A stretch of DNA of 64,000 nucleotides from Hymenobacter gummosus (GTDB lineage: Bacteria; Bacteroidota; Bacteroidia; Cytophagales; Hymenobacteraceae). The notes below the pieces were generated by a model. It was not told where the DNA came from. It did no database searches and saw nothing but the letters and a program-made list of their open reading frames with translations. Made by a program: the position numbers and the translations under genes. Shown piece by piece: positions 50,701 to 59,042 of this stretch. Within the stretch, counting starts at the first letter, position 1, and every line of letters begins with the position of its first letter. The stretch spans positions 1 to 64,000 of the forward strand of contig NZ_RXOF01000006.1 in the NCBI RefSeq assembly GCF_003970915.1, in the 5' to 3' direction.

Positions 50701-51250
50701 GGTGCCCGACAACCGCACCAACCGCCCGCTGGAGCTGCCCGTGTGCCCGCTCACGCCCCGCCCGCAGGAAGGCCTGCCCTCCTACACCGGCATGGCCCCG
50801 TTCACGCACACCTTCACCCACGACCTGCCCTACGCTACCCGCTACGAGTGGGACTTCGGCGACCCGGACTCCGGCCCGGCCAACACGAGCACCGAGCAGT
50901 ATCCCACGCACGTGTACGCCAAGCCCGGCACCTACCGCGTGAGCTTCACGGCTTACTACAACGGCACCTGCCAGTCGACCACGCAGTTTGCGCCGGTGTA
51001 CGTGGGCGACCCGTTCATTCCGAACATCATCACGCCCAACGGCGACAAGCAGAACGACGTGTTTGAGCAGCGCCTGAGCTGCCTGCCGGTGACGATGAAA
51101 GTGTTTACGCGCTGGGGCAACCAGGTATACGAAAGCAAGGACTACCGCAACGACTGGGGCGGCGGCACCCTGCCCGACGGGGTGTACTACTATCACCTCA
51201 CCGATACGGAAGGCCGCAAAGCCAAAGGCTGGCTGGAAATCCGCCGCTAA
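47744..51250 (+). CDS. Giant T9SS surface protein 1 (DUF7948/SBBP/Ig-like/PKD, type B sorting)
   Basis: 1168 residues. Order: signal peptide (1 to about 26), an N-terminal domain (about 30-255; LEFIENKGQWDARARY, ending VIDPTVVFSSFTGSTADNWG), a beta-propeller-like region of SBBP-type repeats (about 255-760; recurring TYLGGSGNDG motifs), Ig-like repeats (about 770-1010; GSPAGGTWTGTGV), a PKD-like domain (WDFGDPDSGPANTS) and a gliding-motility-type C-terminal (type B) sorting domain (VFTRWGNQVYES...GWLEIRR). Secreted by T9SS and probably attached to the cell surface. The first of three tandem paralogues. Confidence 0.92.
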   Translation: MSLSTFGRSALLLSLFTLPGGLRATASEPPARSLEFIENKGQWDARARYVAPLPAGRMFLEAGGFTYSFLDPQQLAAHHRHGEDKAVPVADELRAHAYTMRFVDCRAGVTLQPREATGEVRNYLLGNDEKRWARGVAGYRQLRYQGLWSGIDARLYENRQGQLEYDFELAAKADPDRIRLRYDGADALKLRADGALEISTSVGTVTELAPQAWQLDAKGQRQPVSCHYVLQGKEVRFELGKYDAKRPLVIDPTVVFSSFTGSTADNWGFTATYDQQGNMYSGGVVFAAGYPTSPGAFRTSFGGVIDIGIIKYNTTATGAASRLWATYVGGSQADVPHSLVVNNQGDLLILGTTSSNNYPVSGNGYDRSFNLGSNVTPLNGISYAAGSDLVVTRLSGNGANLVGSTYLGGSGNDGLLASTGSFNQVVRNYGDQFRGDITVDASDNVYVASSTNSINFPLVGAVQGSHRGGVFDAVVARLTPTLDNLTFSSYFGGSGLDAAYSIQLNAARDIYVGGGTASADLTPTAGAAQGTLFGGVDGYILRLTPTAGGSYQAQRVTYLGTGQYDQVYFVQLDDLGGVYALGQTRGTWPIVGNVYRNPNGRQFINKLAPDLGSVVLSTAFGTGRTNPDISPTAFLVDQCERIYVCGWGGTTNQGAPYDNENVVGLPVTSTAIQRTTDGNDFYLMQLAPYAATLEYATYFGGTGADHVDGGTSRFDRRGYVYQAVCGGCGGSSSFPIPPGAGSYSTRNNADNCNNAAFKIDFGINAAVAGPNQDICLDAAPMRLVGSPAGGTWTGTGVTGSAQAGYTFTPATAAVGNHVLTYSVASTGTCVTTSTLTMTVKPITPISFALPQQICRDETPLRLTATPAGGTFSGPGVSNGEFSPRAAGPGTHAITYTLPSPLCGVSRQQILVNELPVVVAGRDTALCAFQRQSYQLRGTPVGGTWSGQGCTPSGMFTPPATSGPVMLTYTYRASTGCLNAAQLRVMLVPDNRTNRPLELPVCPLTPRPQEGLPSYTGMAPFTHTFTHDLPYATRYEWDFGDPDSGPANTSTEQYPTHVYAKPGTYRVSFTAYYNGTCQSTTQFAPVYVGDPFIPNIITPNGDKQNDVFEQRLSCLPVTMKVFTRWGNQVYESKDYRNDWGGGTLPDGVYYYHLTDTEGRKAKGWLEIRR

Positions 51251-51259
51251 GTGCCTGAT

Positions 51260-51301
51260 TAGACCCCCGAATGCAGTACATTCGGGGGTCTGTTCTTTTT
51301 T
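51260..51301 (+). terminator. Terminator between giant proteins 1 and 2
   Basis: AGACCCCCGAATG and CATTCGGGGGTCT form a hairpin followed by a T-rich stretch. It suggests each giant gene is transcribed alone. Confidence 0.88.
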
Positions 51302-51309
51302 AGCGCATC

Positions 51310-54300
51310 GTGTTCCGCCGTTTCTTTACCCTGTTTATCTGTCTGGGCGCCGCCGTAGCAGCCCGCGCCGCCGCCATGCCCGCGCCCGGGCTGGAGTTCA
51401 TCGAAAACCGCGGGCAGTGGGTTGATGCCGTGCGCTTCGCGGCCCCCGTGCCCGGCGGGCGGCTGTTCGTGGAAACCGACGGGCTGACCTACAGCCTGAT
51501 TGAGCCCTTCGACTTTCACCACCACGAGGGCCGCCCGGCCCCGCCCCAGCGCCTGCTCAAGGGTCAGGCGGTGCAGGTGCGCTTCGTGGGGGCGGCGGCC
51601 GCGGCGCTGCTGCCCAGCCAGCCCAGCGGCGAGGTGCGCAACTACTTTATTGGGCAGGATGAGAAGCGCTGGGCCAGCGGCGTGGCCGGCTACCGGCAGT
51701 TGCGCTATCAGCGGCTCTGGCCCGGCATCGACGCGCACTTCTACGAAAACGACCAGCAGCGGCTGGAATACGACTTCGAGCTGGCCCCGCAGGCCGATGC
51801 GGCCGCCGTGCGCCTGCACTACGCCGGGGCCGACCAGCTGCGGCTGCGCGCCGACGGGGCCCTGGAAATCAGCACGGCGGTGGGCACTATTACCGAGCTG
51901 GCCCCACGGGCCTGGCAGCTCGACAGCCGGGGCCGCCGCCAGCCGGTGAGCTGCCACTACGTGCTACAGGGCACCGAGGTGAGCTTCCGGCTGGGCCGCT
52001 ACGACCACCGCCGCCCGCTTACCATCGACCCGACGGTGGTGTTTTCGAGCGTTACGGGCTCCACGGCCGAAAACTGGGGCTTCACGGCCACCTACGACCA
52101 GCAGGGCAACCTGTACTCCGGCGGCATTGCCTTTAACCCCGGCTATCCGGCCTCGCCCGGGGCCTACCGCACCTCCTTCAGCGGGGTTATCGACATGGCC
52201 GTCATCAAGTACAACACCGCCGCCAACGGCGCGGCCGCCCGGCTGTGGGCTACCTACATCGGTGGCACCCAGGCCGACTTTGCGGAAAGCATGGTGGTCA
52301 ACAGCCAGAACCAGCTGGTCATCCTGGGCACCAGCAGCTCCCTCGATTACCCGGTCAGCGGCACAGGCTACGACCGAATCTACAACGGCGGCACGCTGGT
52401 GGACCCCTACGGCTACGGCGCGGCCTACGAGCTGCGCAACGGCTCCGATATCGTGGTAACCTGCCTGGCGGCCAACGGGGCCAGCCTGGTGGGCTCGACC
52501 TTTCTCGGCGGCAGTGCCAACGACGGCCTGCTGGCCACCAGCAGCACGAGCCTGAGCCCCCTGGTCCGCAACTATGGCGACCCGTTTCGCGGCGACATCA
52601 TCGTGGACGCCAGTGACAACGTGTACCTGGCTTCGAACACGTTCTCGAACAACTTCCCCATCGTCGGCGGCTTCCGCTCCGGCTACGGCGGCAACGGCGA
52701 CGCGGTGGTGTGCAAGCTCAGCCCCAACCTGAGCACGCTGCTGTGGAGCAGCTTTCTGGGCGGCTCCCAGGCCGATGCGGCGTACTCGCTGCAGCTGGCG
52801 CCGGGCACGAACAATCTGTTTGTGTGCGGCGGCACCACCAGCGCCAACTTTCCCTTTACGCCCGGGGTCATTGGCCAGCAGTACGGCGGCAACGTCGACG
52901 GCTTCCTGGTGCGCATCAGCAACGACGGCAGCGCCCTGCAACGCGCCACCTACCTCGGCACCGGCAGCTACGACCAGGCTTTCTTCGTGCAGCTCGACAG
53001 CAGCGGCGACCCGTACCTGCTGGGCCAGAGCCTGGGGGCTTACCCCGTCACGCCCGGCCGCTACAACAACGCGGGCAGCCACCAGTTTATCCACAAGCTC
53101 AACGCCGATTTGACCGCCACGGGCTTTTCCACCGTGTTCGGCTCGGGCCGCAATACCATCGACATTTCGCCCACGGCGTTCCTGGTCGACCAGTGTGACC
53201 GGATTTACGCCAGCGGCTGGGGCGGCGACAACAACAGCCACTATACGCCCAACGGCAATACCTTCGGCATGCCCGTGTCGGCCGGGGCGGTACAGCCCAA
53301 TACCGACGGCGGCGACTTTTACCTGCTGGCCCTGTCGGCCGGCGCCACTGGCCTGGAGTACGCCACTTTCTACGGCTCCTACAACACCCTGGTGGCCGAC
53401 CACGTGGACGGCGGCACCTCGCGCTTCGACCCGCGCGGCGCGGTGTACCAGTCGGTGTGCGCCTGCGGGGGCACTGCCTGGCCGGTGCCGCCCGGCGCCA
53501 ACACCTACAGCCCGACGGCCCCCGGCACGGTGTACTGCAACAACGCGGCGTTCCGCTTCAACTTTGAGGTGAGCGTGGCGGTGGCCGGGGCCAACCAGCA
53601 GGTATGCGCCACGGCCGCCCCGGTGCGGTTGGGCGGCACGCCGCTGGGCGGCTCCTGGTCGGGCCCGGGCGTGAGCGGCTCGGTGCAAAACGGCTTTTTC
53701 TTCACGCCCAGTCCGGCCCTGCTCGGCCCCCAGACGCTGACCTACACCTTCGCCGGCACCGGGCAGTGCTTCAGCCAGGCTTCGCTGCAGATGACGGTGA
53801 CGCCCCCGCCCACCACCACGTTTACCGCGCTGCCGCGCACCTCGTTCTGCTCGCAGGCTCCTAACCTGCCGACTTATCCGCTCACGGGCACGCCGGCGGG
53901 CGGCACGTTCAGCGGGCCGGGCGTGACGGGCAACAGCTTCTCGGTGGCGGCGGCCGGCGTGGGCACGCACACGCTTACCTACACGTACACCCTGAACGGC
54001 TGCACCGCCCGCGCCACCCAGCAGGTAACGGTGGCGGCCCCGCCCGCCCTCAGCCTCGGCCCCGATACGCTCATCTGCCCCGATTACCGCCAGCCCATCC
54101 GGCTGCGCGCCAACGTACCCGGCGGCACCTGGTCGGGCCCGAACGTAACGCCGGCGGGCGTCTTTACCGTGCCGGCGGGCTTCACCGGCACCGTGCAGCT
54201 CACCTATACCGCCCCTTACTTCGATTGCACCCTCACGGCCACGCGCCGCATCGCGGTGCCCGCGCCCCCGGTGGTGTCCATCGTGAAGCAGAACGTGAAG

Positions 54301-54762
54301 TGCCCCGAGGACATGGAAGCCCCGCTCCGCGTGCAGTTCAACGTAAGCAGCCCCGGTAGCAGCGGCACCATCCGCTGGGACTTCGACGACGGCACGACCG
54401 GCACCGGCGCTTCGGTGGAGCACGTGTACACCACGGCGCGCACGTACAACCCGCGGGTGACGGTGGGCTACAACAACGACCAGTGCTCCGTGACGCAGGT
54501 GGTGCCGCTGGAAGTGCTGACCCCGCGCCTGGTCCCCAACGTCATTACGCCCAACGGCGACGACAAAAACGACGTGTTCGAGGTAACGCGCAGCTGCCCG
54601 CCCCGCCTGCAGGTATTCACGCGCTGGGGCAACAAGGTGTACGACAACCCGGACTACCGCAACGACTGGAACGGGGGCACCCAAGCGGCCGGCACCTACT
54701 ACTACCTGCTGACCTTCCCCAACGGGCAGACGCAGAAAGGCTGGCTGGAAATCGTGCGCTGA
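51310..54762 (+). CDS. Giant T9SS surface protein 2 (paralogue of protein 1)
   Basis: 1150 residues from GTG 51310, which gives a signal peptide (MFRRFFTLFICLGAAVAARAA). Domain order is the same as in protein 1: LEFIENRGQWVDAVRF domain, SBBP-type region with TFLGGSANDG, Ig-like repeats (GTPLGGSWSGPGVSG), PKD-like WDFDDGTTGTG and type B sorting domain ending KGWLEIVR. The near-identical layout and many shared phrases show recent duplication. The GTG start is supported because no upstream ATG exists and the signal peptide fits. Confidence 0.92.
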   Translation: MFRRFFTLFICLGAAVAARAAAMPAPGLEFIENRGQWVDAVRFAAPVPGGRLFVETDGLTYSLIEPFDFHHHEGRPAPPQRLLKGQAVQVRFVGAAAAALLPSQPSGEVRNYFIGQDEKRWASGVAGYRQLRYQRLWPGIDAHFYENDQQRLEYDFELAPQADAAAVRLHYAGADQLRLRADGALEISTAVGTITELAPRAWQLDSRGRRQPVSCHYVLQGTEVSFRLGRYDHRRPLTIDPTVVFSSVTGSTAENWGFTATYDQQGNLYSGGIAFNPGYPASPGAYRTSFSGVIDMAVIKYNTAANGAAARLWATYIGGTQADFAESMVVNSQNQLVILGTSSSLDYPVSGTGYDRIYNGGTLVDPYGYGAAYELRNGSDIVVTCLAANGASLVGSTFLGGSANDGLLATSSTSLSPLVRNYGDPFRGDIIVDASDNVYLASNTFSNNFPIVGGFRSGYGGNGDAVVCKLSPNLSTLLWSSFLGGSQADAAYSLQLAPGTNNLFVCGGTTSANFPFTPGVIGQQYGGNVDGFLVRISNDGSALQRATYLGTGSYDQAFFVQLDSSGDPYLLGQSLGAYPVTPGRYNNAGSHQFIHKLNADLTATGFSTVFGSGRNTIDISPTAFLVDQCDRIYASGWGGDNNSHYTPNGNTFGMPVSAGAVQPNTDGGDFYLLALSAGATGLEYATFYGSYNTLVADHVDGGTSRFDPRGAVYQSVCACGGTAWPVPPGANTYSPTAPGTVYCNNAAFRFNFEVSVAVAGANQQVCATAAPVRLGGTPLGGSWSGPGVSGSVQNGFFFTPSPALLGPQTLTYTFAGTGQCFSQASLQMTVTPPPTTTFTALPRTSFCSQAPNLPTYPLTGTPAGGTFSGPGVTGNSFSVAAAGVGTHTLTYTYTLNGCTARATQQVTVAAPPALSLGPDTLICPDYRQPIRLRANVPGGTWSGPNVTPAGVFTVPAGFTGTVQLTYTAPYFDCTLTATRRIAVPAPPVVSIVKQNVKCPEDMEAPLRVQFNVSSPGSSGTIRWDFDDGTTGTGASVEHVYTTARTYNPRVTVGYNNDQCSVTQVVPLEVLTPRLVPNVITPNGDDKNDVFEVTRSCPPRLQVFTRWGNKVYDNPDYRNDWNGGTQAAGTYYYLLTFPNGQTQKGWLEIVR

Positions 54763-54900
54763 TAAAATCCGTCCCGCAGCCACCCAAACAGCGTCGCGCG
54801 GGTCGGAAAACGGCTTTTCAGCCGCACAATTATTATCTGTAAAGTCCGTTTTGGGCTTCGTTTGGCGCCAAAGTGCGCTGCTTGTTGCCGTGCTTGTCTT

Positions 54901-57900
54901 ATGAGCTATACTCTTACCGCTTATCCGCTGTACCGGCGGCTCTGGGCCTGGCTGCTGCTGGGCTGGCTGCTGCCCGCCGCGGCCACTGCCGGCGCCGCCC
55001 CCGCCGAGCCGGCGGCCCCGGCCGAATTCATCGAAAACCGCGGGCAGTGGGACGCGGCCGTGCGCTTCCTGGCCCCGCTGGGCGGCAACGCGCTGTTTCT
55101 GGAAAACGCCGGCTTCACCTACGCCGTGGCCGGACCGCGCACCTGGCCCGCCCACCGCGCCGACACGGCCCGGGCTACCTACCAGGCCCACGCCTACCGG
55201 GTGCAGCTGCTGGGCGCCGCGGCCACCAAGCCCACCGGCCGCCAGCCCACCACCGAGCGGCGCAACTACTTCCTCTCCGCCGACTCCACCCGCTGGCAAA
55301 CCGACGTGCGCAGCTTCCGTGAGGTGTGGTACCCGGGCGTGTACGCCGGCACCGATTTGCGCCTGCACGCCGACAGCCTCGGCCGGCTCGAATACGACTT
55401 CCTGCTGCAGCCCGGGGCTCGGCCCGTGGCCATCCGGCTGCGCTACGCCGGCACCAGCGGCCTGCGCCTGCTGCCCGACGGCCGCCTGCAGATTCAGACC
55501 AGCGTGGGCGCCGTGCACGAGCTGGCTCCGCGGGCCTGGCAGCTCGACGCCCAGGGCCGCCGCCAGCCGGTGAGCTGCCGCTACCTGCTGCAGGGCACCG
55601 ACGTGAGCTTTCAGCTGGGTGCCTACGACGCCACCCGCCCGCTCACCATCGACCCCACGGTGGTGTTTGCCACCTTTACCGGCTCCACCACCGACAACTG
55701 GGGCTTCACCGCGGCCCCCGACGCCGACGGCAACCTGTACTCGGCCAGCGTGGCTTTCAGCACCGGCTACCCCACTTCCAACGGCGCCTACGACGTGCGC
55801 TTCAACGGCGGGCTCGACGTGGGCATTATCAAGTACAACCCCACCGCCCGCGGCTCCTCGGCCCGGCTGTGGTCTACTTACCTGGGCGGCAGCCGCACCG
55901 ACGTGCCCCACCGCATCGTGAGCGGGCCGGACAACGAGCTGATTATCCTCGGCACCACCAGCTCCCAGAACTTCCCAACCACCCGCCGGGCTTACAGCCG
56001 CAGCTTCCAGGGCGGCCCCGCCTGCGAGCCGGAAAACGGCGTGAGCTTCGACCGGGGCACCGATTTATTCGTGGCCCGGCTCAGCGCCAACGGCCGCGAC
56101 CTGCGCGGCTGCACCCTGTTGGGCAGCCCCGGCTACGACGGCTTTGCCCACTCCTACCGGCCCGCCGGCGCCCTGCCCAACTTCGGGGAGGTGTTTCTGG
56201 GCGATGTGCAGACCGATGCCGCCGGCGACATTTACGTAGCCAGCACCACCACGCACCGCAGCTTCCCGGCCACCGGCGGCGCCGGCTCCCGCTACCAGGG
56301 CGGCCCCTCCGATGCCGTGGTCTGCCGCTTCTCCGGCGACTTGCGGCAGCTGCGCTGGAGCGTGCTGCTGGGCGGCAGCGGCGCCGATGCGGCCTACGGC
56401 CTCAGCCTCGACGCGGCCGGCCGCGTGTACGTAGCCGGCACCACCAACAGCAGCAATTTCCCGGTAACCACCGGCACCCCGCCCCCCGCCAATGCGCCCG
56501 GCGACGCCTTCGTCGCTTGCCTGGCTCCCGATGGCTCGGCCGTGCTGCACTCCCGCCGCCTGGGCACCGCCGAAGCCGACGGGGCCCACTTCGTGCAGGT
56601 CGCGGCCGATGGCACCGTGTACCTGGCCGGCTACTCCGACGGCAACCTGCCCACGACACCCGGCCGCCACCAGCAGCCCGGCGGCCGGGCCTTTATCCAG
56701 CAGCTTTCCGCCGACCTCAGTACTTCCTATTGGTTGACGCGCCTAGTGCCTTCGAACCGCGTGCACCTCACCGGCTTTCAGGTCGATGACTGCGGCCGGC
56801 TGTACCTGGCGGGCATCGGCTACGTGCTCAATCTGCCGGCCGTGAGTGCACCCCCTCCCACCCAGGGCGAAGGCACCTACGTGGTGCGCCTGAGCGCCGG
56901 GGCCGTCATGGCCGAATACGCGGGCTTCTTCACCGGCGACCATGCCCACGCCGTCAGCCGCTTCGGGCCCGATGGCACGCTGTACCAGGCCGTGTGCGGC
57001 GACTGTTCGGCCGGGGGCCGCGGTACCTTCACTGTTCCGCCCGGCGCGGGCTACTATACCACCTCCAACGCCGCCCGCAACTGCAACGACGCTTCCCTGA
57101 AGATTCTGCTGGCGCCCACTCCCAACGAGCCCCTCGCCCTGCAGCGCTGCCTCGATGCCGGACCGCTGCCCCTGGGCGGCACGCCCGCCGGCGGCACCTG
57201 GAGCGGCCCGGGCGTAGTACCGGCCCCGGGCGGCGGGCAGCAGTTTTCGCCGGCGCTGGTGGGCATAGGCTTCTACTCGCTCACCTACGCCCCGCCAGCC
57301 GGCTCCAGCTGCCCCCGCACCGCCCTCAACGTCACCGTCCGGCCGCCCGTAACCATGCCGCCCGTGGCTCCGCGCAGCTTCTGCGAAGTGGGCCAGGAGG
57401 CTAATAGCCTGCCCATGCAGCCCCCGGGCGGCAACTGGACCGGGCCCGGCGTGGTCGGCAACCAGTTTTACCCCGCTCAGGCCGGTGTGGGCACCCACAC
57501 GCTCACTTATACCCTCGACGTGCCCGGCTCCTGCGGCAGCGTGCAGGCCAGCGTCACGGTGCTGCCCCGGCGCGTCACGGCCGGCCCCGACACGGTGGTG
57601 TGCGGCACCAACAACCGCTTCCGCCTGACGGGGGGCACGCCCGCCGGGGGCACCTGGAGCGGGCCGGGCGTGGTCAATGGCTGGTTTGACGCCCGCAGCC
57701 TGCCGCCGGCCTATGGCTTATCGGTGCGCTCTTATACGCTGACTTACAGCGTCAACTTGCCCGCCGGGTTGTGCCCGCCTTCTGCTACGCGCCGCATCAC
57801 CATCCTCGACGAGCCCACTCCCACCCCGCCCCCGGCGCCGGTAGCCTGCACCTTCGATGACCGGCTGAACGGCCTGGTCCCTTACACCATCACGTTTCCA

Positions 57901-58350
57901 TTTCCGGCCCAGTTGAAATCCGGCCTCGGCTTGCCCCTCGGCGCCCAGGCCACCTGGGACTTCGGCGACGGCACCACCGTCACGACCACCTACGCCGAGG
58001 ATTACACCTACGAGTACCTCACGCCCGGCATTTACCAGCCCACGCTCACCGTGCGCTACGGCCCCGGCTGCCAGGGTCAGGTGCTGTTTCCGGCCCTGCG
58101 CCTGGGCCAGCCCGCTACGCCGCCCAACGTCATTACGCCCAACGGCGACGGGCTCAACGACCGGTTTGTGCAGCAGTACGGCTGCCACGCGTCCCTGAAG
58201 GTGTTCACGCGCTGGGGCAATGAGGTGTACCGCCACGCCGACTACGCCAACGACTGGGCCGGCGGCACCCTGCCGGCCGGCACCTATTACTACCTCCTGC
58301 AAACCGACGACGGACGCACCTTCAAGGGCTGGCTGGAAATCGTGCGCTGA
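54901..58350 (+). CDS. Giant T9SS surface protein 3 (paralogue of proteins 1 and 2)
   Basis: 1149 residues from ATG 54901. The upstream TTG 54862 is in frame but gives a poorer signal. The signal peptide is followed by FIENRGQWDAAVRFLAP, a SBBP-type region with more diverged blades, Ig-like repeats (GTPAGGTWSGPGV), a PKD-like segment (WDFGDGTTVTTTYAEDY) and the type B sorting domain (VFTRWGNEVYRH...KGWLEIVR). It is the most diverged of the three in the propeller-like part. The binding target or role is unknown. Confidence 0.92.
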   Translation: MSYTLTAYPLYRRLWAWLLLGWLLPAAATAGAAPAEPAAPAEFIENRGQWDAAVRFLAPLGGNALFLENAGFTYAVAGPRTWPAHRADTARATYQAHAYRVQLLGAAATKPTGRQPTTERRNYFLSADSTRWQTDVRSFREVWYPGVYAGTDLRLHADSLGRLEYDFLLQPGARPVAIRLRYAGTSGLRLLPDGRLQIQTSVGAVHELAPRAWQLDAQGRRQPVSCRYLLQGTDVSFQLGAYDATRPLTIDPTVVFATFTGSTTDNWGFTAAPDADGNLYSASVAFSTGYPTSNGAYDVRFNGGLDVGIIKYNPTARGSSARLWSTYLGGSRTDVPHRIVSGPDNELIILGTTSSQNFPTTRRAYSRSFQGGPACEPENGVSFDRGTDLFVARLSANGRDLRGCTLLGSPGYDGFAHSYRPAGALPNFGEVFLGDVQTDAAGDIYVASTTTHRSFPATGGAGSRYQGGPSDAVVCRFSGDLRQLRWSVLLGGSGADAAYGLSLDAAGRVYVAGTTNSSNFPVTTGTPPPANAPGDAFVACLAPDGSAVLHSRRLGTAEADGAHFVQVAADGTVYLAGYSDGNLPTTPGRHQQPGGRAFIQQLSADLSTSYWLTRLVPSNRVHLTGFQVDDCGRLYLAGIGYVLNLPAVSAPPPTQGEGTYVVRLSAGAVMAEYAGFFTGDHAHAVSRFGPDGTLYQAVCGDCSAGGRGTFTVPPGAGYYTTSNAARNCNDASLKILLAPTPNEPLALQRCLDAGPLPLGGTPAGGTWSGPGVVPAPGGGQQFSPALVGIGFYSLTYAPPAGSSCPRTALNVTVRPPVTMPPVAPRSFCEVGQEANSLPMQPPGGNWTGPGVVGNQFYPAQAGVGTHTLTYTLDVPGSCGSVQASVTVLPRRVTAGPDTVVCGTNNRFRLTGGTPAGGTWSGPGVVNGWFDARSLPPAYGLSVRSYTLTYSVNLPAGLCPPSATRRITILDEPTPTPPPAPVACTFDDRLNGLVPYTITFPFPAQLKSGLGLPLGAQATWDFGDGTTVTTTYAEDYTYEYLTPGIYQPTLTVRYGPGCQGQVLFPALRLGQPATPPNVITPNGDGLNDRFVQQYGCHASLKVFTRWGNEVYRHADYANDWAGGTLPAGTYYYLLQTDDGRTFKGWLEIVR

Positions 58351-58360
58351 GCCGGGGGAC

Positions 58361-58391
58361 TTGCGTCCGGCTCGGCAATGTTGTATCTTTG
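58361..58391 (+). promoter_or_regulatory. rimP-nusA-infB promoter
   Basis: TTG at 58361-58363, a 20-base spacer and TATCTTTG at 58384-58391. It is one of the best-formed promoters in the window. Transcription would start near 58396. Confidence 0.82.
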
Positions 58392-58411
58392 CCGCACTTA
58401 CTTCAGTTACA

Positions 58412-58441
58412 GAGAGGGGACGCCAGTCCCCTCTTTCTTTT
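58412..58441 (+). terminator. Terminator-like hairpin in the rimP leader
   Basis: AGAGGGGAC, a GCCA loop and GTCCCCTCT followed by TTCTTTT form an intrinsic-terminator-type stem between the promoter and the rimP start codon (58462). It could act as an attenuator of the operon that encodes NusA itself. Confidence 0.7.
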
Positions 58442-58461
58442 CCCACCCACCCGCTTTGCCT

Positions 58462-58935
58462 ATGAGTTTCGACCGCAACCGCATTCAGCAGATGCTGGAC
58501 GCCAGCCTGCCGGGCCCCGAGTACTTCGTGGTGAGCCTGACGGTGAGCAACACCGCCACCCGCCCCAAAATCACCGCCACCATCGACGGTGAGGAGGGCA
58601 TCGGTATCGACGAGCTGAGCACCACCACCCGCCGCCTCACCCGCCAGATCGATGAAGCCTACGGCGAAGACGCGGCCTACAACCTGGAAGTCACCACGCC
58701 CGGCGCCGACCAGCCCCTGACCGACCAGCGCCAGTACGCCCGCCACGCCGGCCGCACCCTCGCCCTCAAGCTCACCGACGGCCGCGAGCTGGAAGGCAAG
58801 CTCGAAGAAACCACCCCGGAAGGCCTTATGCTCTCGGAAGTGGTGAAAGAGAAAAACAAGAAGAAAACCCTGCCCGCCGCGCTGTTCCCCTTCACTGACA
58901 TCAGCGAAGCCCGCGTGGTCATTTCGTTTAAATAA
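58462..58935 (+). CDS. rimP: Ribosome maturation factor RimP
   Basis: 157 residues from ATG 58462, preceded by a short open extension that runs through the hairpin and is rejected. The conserved RimP segments are present: EYFVVSLTVSN and LEVTTPGADQPLTD (usual form EVSSPGxxRPL), with GRELEGKLEET in the C-terminal Sm-like domain. It assists 30S subunit maturation. It is the first gene of the rimP-nusA-infB operon. 107 bases separate it from nusA, containing a family C repeat. Confidence 0.93.
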   Translation: MSFDRNRIQQMLDASLPGPEYFVVSLTVSNTATRPKITATIDGEEGIGIDELSTTTRRLTRQIDEAYGEDAAYNLEVTTPGADQPLTDQRQYARHAGRTLALKLTDGRELEGKLEETTPEGLMLSEVVKEKNKKKTLPAALFPFTDISEARVVISFK

Positions 58936-58939
58936 ATTG

Positions 58940-59038
58940 TTGAATTGTCAAATGGTTAAATGGCTGGTCGTTCAAGCACAAAAAACACCAGGCATCTAAC
59001 AATCAACAATTTAACAATCCGACAATTTAACAATCAGC
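58940..59038. repeat. Interspersed repeat family C copy inside the rimP-nusA gap
   Basis: AAATGGTTAAATGGCTGGTC and, on the right, AACAATCAACAATTTAACAA form imperfect facing arms, sharing GGCTGGTCGTTC with the copy at 46418-46510. The element sits within an operon and would be transcribed. Confidence 0.55.
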
Positions 59039-59042
59039 GACT

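Noticed and set aside
54862..54900. Upstream TTG start for giant gene 3
   Set aside because: ATG 54901 gives a better signal peptide, and the extension (MAPKCAACCRACL) has no export features.
51964..55911. A 1,315-codon minus-strand frame across giant genes 2 and 3
   Set aside because: It is a shadow of GC-rich plus-strand coding. Its product is Gly/Ala/His-rich with no domains, and both sense genes have clear signal peptides, repeats and sorting domains.
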